From Methanosarcina sp. MSH10X1 (lineage in GTDB: Archaea; Halobacteriota; Methanosarcinia; Methanosarcinales; Methanosarcinaceae), in assembly GCF_004099695.1 (NCBI RefSeq), contig NZ_SCHL01000010.1, positions 62,001 to 126,000 on the forward strand: a stretch of DNA of 64,000 nt, written 5' to 3'. This document shows, piece by piece, positions 61,420-64,000 of the stretch. The translations under genes and the position numbers were made by a program. Within the stretch, counting starts at the first letter, position 1. Every line of letters begins with the position of its first letter. Under the pieces are notes generated by a model, which was not told where the DNA came from, searched no databases, and saw nothing but the letters and a program-made list of their open reading frames with translations.

Positions 61420-63885
61420 ATGAGATGTATAGATAAGGTTCTATTAGGGTTGCTGCTACTTTTCATGCTGGCATTTCCGGGAGCAGCACAAGTAACAGAT
61501 GGGCTGGTAACAGATGGGTTGGTTGTTTACTATAATGGTACTTTATCAGGGAATTCCCTGGTAGATCTCAGTGGAAACAGTAACACCGGATTTGCCACCA
61601 GTGTAACTCAAGGAACAAACCAAACAACTGGTGCAAGTTACATAAGCCTTAACGGTGTCAACAGTAAAATAGACATTTCCAACAATGTGAAGACTAACAT
61701 TTCCAGTCCTGTGACGATCGAGTTCTATGGTTCAGTTAACAACTTCTCAAAATATGGGGCACTTGTAAGCAAATACAATGGCTCTAGTGGCTGGTATTTA
61801 AGTTGTTCTTCTGACTCTCCTTACAAAGCTCGTTTTAATGTAGTCAGGGAGAATGGCATTACCCCATACGGATACGACTCAAACGTTGGTCTTGTTGCCG
61901 GTCAGATATATCACATCGTAGCAACTTACGATAACAACACTTCTCAGATCTATATTAATGGTGTGGGGAATCCAGCGGACACTCGTGCATGGAATTCACC
62001 TGCAGTGGGGAGTGATAAAAACATTACCATAGGCTCTGGCTACGACTTAAACTCCGGTAACTGCAGTATGTACACATTTAGACTCTATAATCGGTCGCTA
62101 TCACCGGCTGAAGTTTACCTAAATAATGAATACGAAAAAAAAACACATGAGCCAGATATTCCTGAGGATATTGTCTACTTAAAGAAAAAAGCATACGGTA
62201 ACGGTGGGTTGCCTCGATATATGGGCTCACACGCTATGAGTCAGTCCGGGTCCGAAGTGAGCCTGGTCGATTCAAACCTGTCTTTGCTCGGATCAGTATT
62301 GACGCCATATTATAAAGACAACGGAAGCGCAGAAATCAATTATACTCTTTTGGACTCTTCAGTCTCAGGTGTAAAATGGAAGAATTACTACGCTCCAGGT
62401 TCTTCAGCTTCACTATCGTTCTCTGGAAACAATCGGACTAGGCAGGAAAACCTTAGTCTTTCAAATAATTCTCTTCATCTGTCAAGTTCAGTAACTTACA
62501 TTGGGGACACATTAGTTACTAAAGAAGCAGTTCCAGTGACTGGTGATGCATTTCAGTTCTATGGGGATGGATTGAACACAATCTCAGAAAACACCGTTCA
62601 AGCCTACACCGATAATGGTGAGATTCAGAAAGACACCATCTTTATAAAGAATTCGCCAGGAATGTCACCGGGAGGTATTCCCATAGATAACGAATACCAA
62701 AACCGGACGGCTGGAACTACTCGGAGTAACTCAATTGATCTTCCAATTTCTTCTCCACAGTTGACCCCAATGCCTTGCCCGAGTGGATACCTGGGCTCTC
62801 TGAGTTTCGCAATTCATGCTGATGCACAAGACCCGGATTCCTTGAAAACGCTGATGTACGGAACCAACGATATTAATGATGCTGAATATGGCACAAAAGG
62901 GTATATTGGTCACGGGCTAATATGCACTTGGGCAGCATTCGCGGCTTCTTCTGGAGGTGGAATTGGTTTTGAGGACGCCTCGTTCAAATCAACACTTGAT
63001 GACATGCATGAAAAAGGTTTTGAAATAGTACCTCATAATGTGGTTGGTTCGGCGGGCGAAGGTAATCCTACTCGTGAAATGACTGGATATTATTTACCGT
63101 GGTACGACGGTAATTACACCTCACGAAATTGGATCGACCACGGGTTAAATGGGGGAAATAGAAACACAGGTTTAAAGAGTTTGGGTTTGGAGAATTCATC
63201 ACAATATTACATAGGGGATTTACTGCATGAACATGGGATTGAGTATGCTTGGGCGTATCAAGACATTACTCTAAAACCAAACACCTATGGAGAAATTTCA
63301 ACAAGTCGTACTCAGTCTCTTGGGCTTCCCTATGATATTGTCTGGACGAATACTAATTTTACCTGGGACGATGGCACACCGATGTACGAGTGGACCTCAA
63401 CCTGGGCGTATGATAAGACTGCTCTGGATTATTTCAAAAATGATACTCTTGAGACTATGATTGATAGTTATGGAGTATGTTTCTGGCATGATTACACAGC
63501 GCAAAATGATGAAACTTTTGAAGGCTATTATTATACTAAAGGCAATCCGTGCAGGATCAACGAGACGTATGATAATCTTTTGCTGAACATGTCTAAACAA
63601 AAGGATGATGGTAGGCTCTGGAACCCAACTGTAAGCCAGTATATCGACTATTGGCGAGCTGCATGTAACATTGAGTGTAGGTGTACTGGTCAGGACACAT
63701 ACACTTTGATCAACCACAATTCTGAAACTGTCCCTGGTTATGCCATGCGGGTCATAGGGTCATACACTATGAAACTTGACGGCAATGATTTGGGCAGCAG
63801 TCAATACAGAAAGCATGGAGACAATACAATATTCTGGATGGACCTCTCGCCAGGTACACATTCACTAACACTAGCAAGAGTTTAA
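61420..63885 (+). CDS. large secreted LamG-domain protein with deacetylase-like C-terminus
   Basis: The 821-residue exported protein has a signal peptide (residues 1 to about 24) followed by a short VTDGLVTDGLVVYY duplication. Residues about 30-240 form a concanavalin-like LamG domain (LVDLSGNSNTG, ISLNGVNSKIDI, IYHIVATYDNNTSQIYINGV and YTFRLYNRSLSPAEVYLN). The middle (about 250-460) is beta-rich and unassigned. The C-terminal 370 residues include SLSFAIHADAQDPDSLK, TLDDMHEKGFEIVPHNVVGS, YSWAYQDI-like and VCFWHDYTAQND, which resemble a polysaccharide-deacetylase-like barrel but lack a clear catalytic set. It probably binds and perhaps modifies a surface polysaccharide. Its ribosome site aaaggaaag lies just before the ATG. 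Confidence 0.75.
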   Translation: MRCIDKVLLGLLLLFMLAFPGAAQVTDGLVTDGLVVYYNGTLSGNSLVDLSGNSNTGFATSVTQGTNQTTGASYISLNGVNSKIDISNNVKTNISSPVTIEFYGSVNNFSKYGALVSKYNGSSGWYLSCSSDSPYKARFNVVRENGITPYGYDSNVGLVAGQIYHIVATYDNNTSQIYINGVGNPADTRAWNSPAVGSDKNITIGSGYDLNSGNCSMYTFRLYNRSLSPAEVYLNNEYEKKTHEPDIPEDIVYLKKKAYGNGGLPRYMGSHAMSQSGSEVSLVDSNLSLLGSVLTPYYKDNGSAEINYTLLDSSVSGVKWKNYYAPGSSASLSFSGNNRTRQENLSLSNNSLHLSSSVTYIGDTLVTKEAVPVTGDAFQFYGDGLNTISENTVQAYTDNGEIQKDTIFIKNSPGMSPGGIPIDNEYQNRTAGTTRSNSIDLPISSPQLTPMPCPSGYLGSLSFAIHADAQDPDSLKTLMYGTNDINDAEYGTKGYIGHGLICTWAAFAASSGGGIGFEDASFKSTLDDMHEKGFEIVPHNVVGSAGEGNPTREMTGYYLPWYDGNYTSRNWIDHGLNGGNRNTGLKSLGLENSSQYYIGDLLHEHGIEYAWAYQDITLKPNTYGEISTSRTQSLGLPYDIVWTNTNFTWDDGTPMYEWTSTWAYDKTALDYFKNDTLETMIDSYGVCFWHDYTAQNDETFEGYYYTKGNPCRINETYDNLLLNMSKQKDDGRLWNPTVSQYIDYWRAACNIECRCTGQDTYTLINHNSETVPGYAMRVIGSYTMKLDGNDLGSSQYRKHGDNTIFWMDLSPGTHSLTLARV

Positions 63886-64000
63886 AAAATCGTTAAAGGT
63901 TTATTTTTTTCTTGTGTGGGCGTAATATATAAAATTTGGATTCTTGAGGTTTTTGGAAGATTGATAGTTTTGTGGATTTGAAGCTAACTGAAAATACTAA
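63886..64000. other. window end, no gene
   Basis: AT-rich DNA after the LamG gene with a T-run (63901-63912) that may terminate it. Nothing else. Confidence 0.5.

Overview
The window is chromosomal DNA of a methanogenic archaeon, almost certainly a Methanosarcina. The reasons are F420-dependent methylene-H4MPT reductase (mer) next to the F420H2-oxidising subunit FpoF, archaeal ether-lipid and prenyl enzymes (EgsA, a cis-prenyltransferase), archaeal Rpo7/Spt4/aIF2-gamma/eS24/eS31, a fused Kae1-Bud32, PurP-type purine synthesis, DUF1638/DUF1699-type methanogen proteins, and AT-rich intergenic DNA with archaeal TATA boxes. The species cannot be fixed from the sequence alone. I saw no rRNA, tRNA or CRISPR array.

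Layout. 0.7-5 kb: a secreted beta-propeller protein, then mer, fpoF and NMN adenylyltransferase. 5.7-11.3 kb: a cysteine-rich secreted protein, an AK6/Fap7 kinase, a cytochrome-b5-like protein, a thioredoxin-domain YyaL protein and cis-prenyl diphosphate synthase. 11.7-12.7 kb: a 5'-truncated membrane gene whose full-length relative lies at 50.4-52.3 kb. 13.5-20.7 kb: a candidate small RNA, then the most unusual block, a phosphopantetheinyl transferase, acyl carrier protein, AMP-forming ligase, PP-loop amidotransferase-like protein and NAD-synthase-like protein, followed by a DUF362 ferredoxin protein and a hexapeptide acyltransferase. 20.8-25.1 kb: a DUF457-like membrane protein, a radical SAM protein divergent from a ferredoxin-cyclase pair, a pilin-like protein and an orphan gene. 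25.3-35 kb (minus strand): XTPase, Kae1-Bud32, a 1012-residue TPR membrane protein, a newly read 54-codon gene, and the operon aIF2-gamma, PIN protein, Rpo7, Spt4, dephospho-CoA kinase, eS24, eS31. The last of these, like the 54-codon gene, is a short ORF found by direct reading. 35-41.6 kb: PurP, SpoIIM-like and DUF63 membrane proteins, EgsA, UPF0179 and DUF2150-like proteins. 42-47.7 kb: a glycogen/sugar operon (GT3 glycogen synthase, GalT, GT4 transferase) and DUF1638. 48-64 kb: an AT-rich accessory, cell-surface region with a flippase, a GT-C-like membrane protein, acyltransferases, a GH18-like protein, an SGNH-like lipoprotein and a LamG secreted protein, plus decayed mobile elements (TnpB, a possible integrase).

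How it works together. The left part is core methanogenesis and electron transport, and the middle is information processing and central metabolism. The accessory blocks suggest envelope-glycan assembly and decoration. The carrier-protein cluster at 14-18.7 kb is the best candidate for an undescribed pathway: an acid is probably adenylated, loaded on a small carrier protein and amidated, and may be transferred to a sugar or surface polymer. Its product is unknown.
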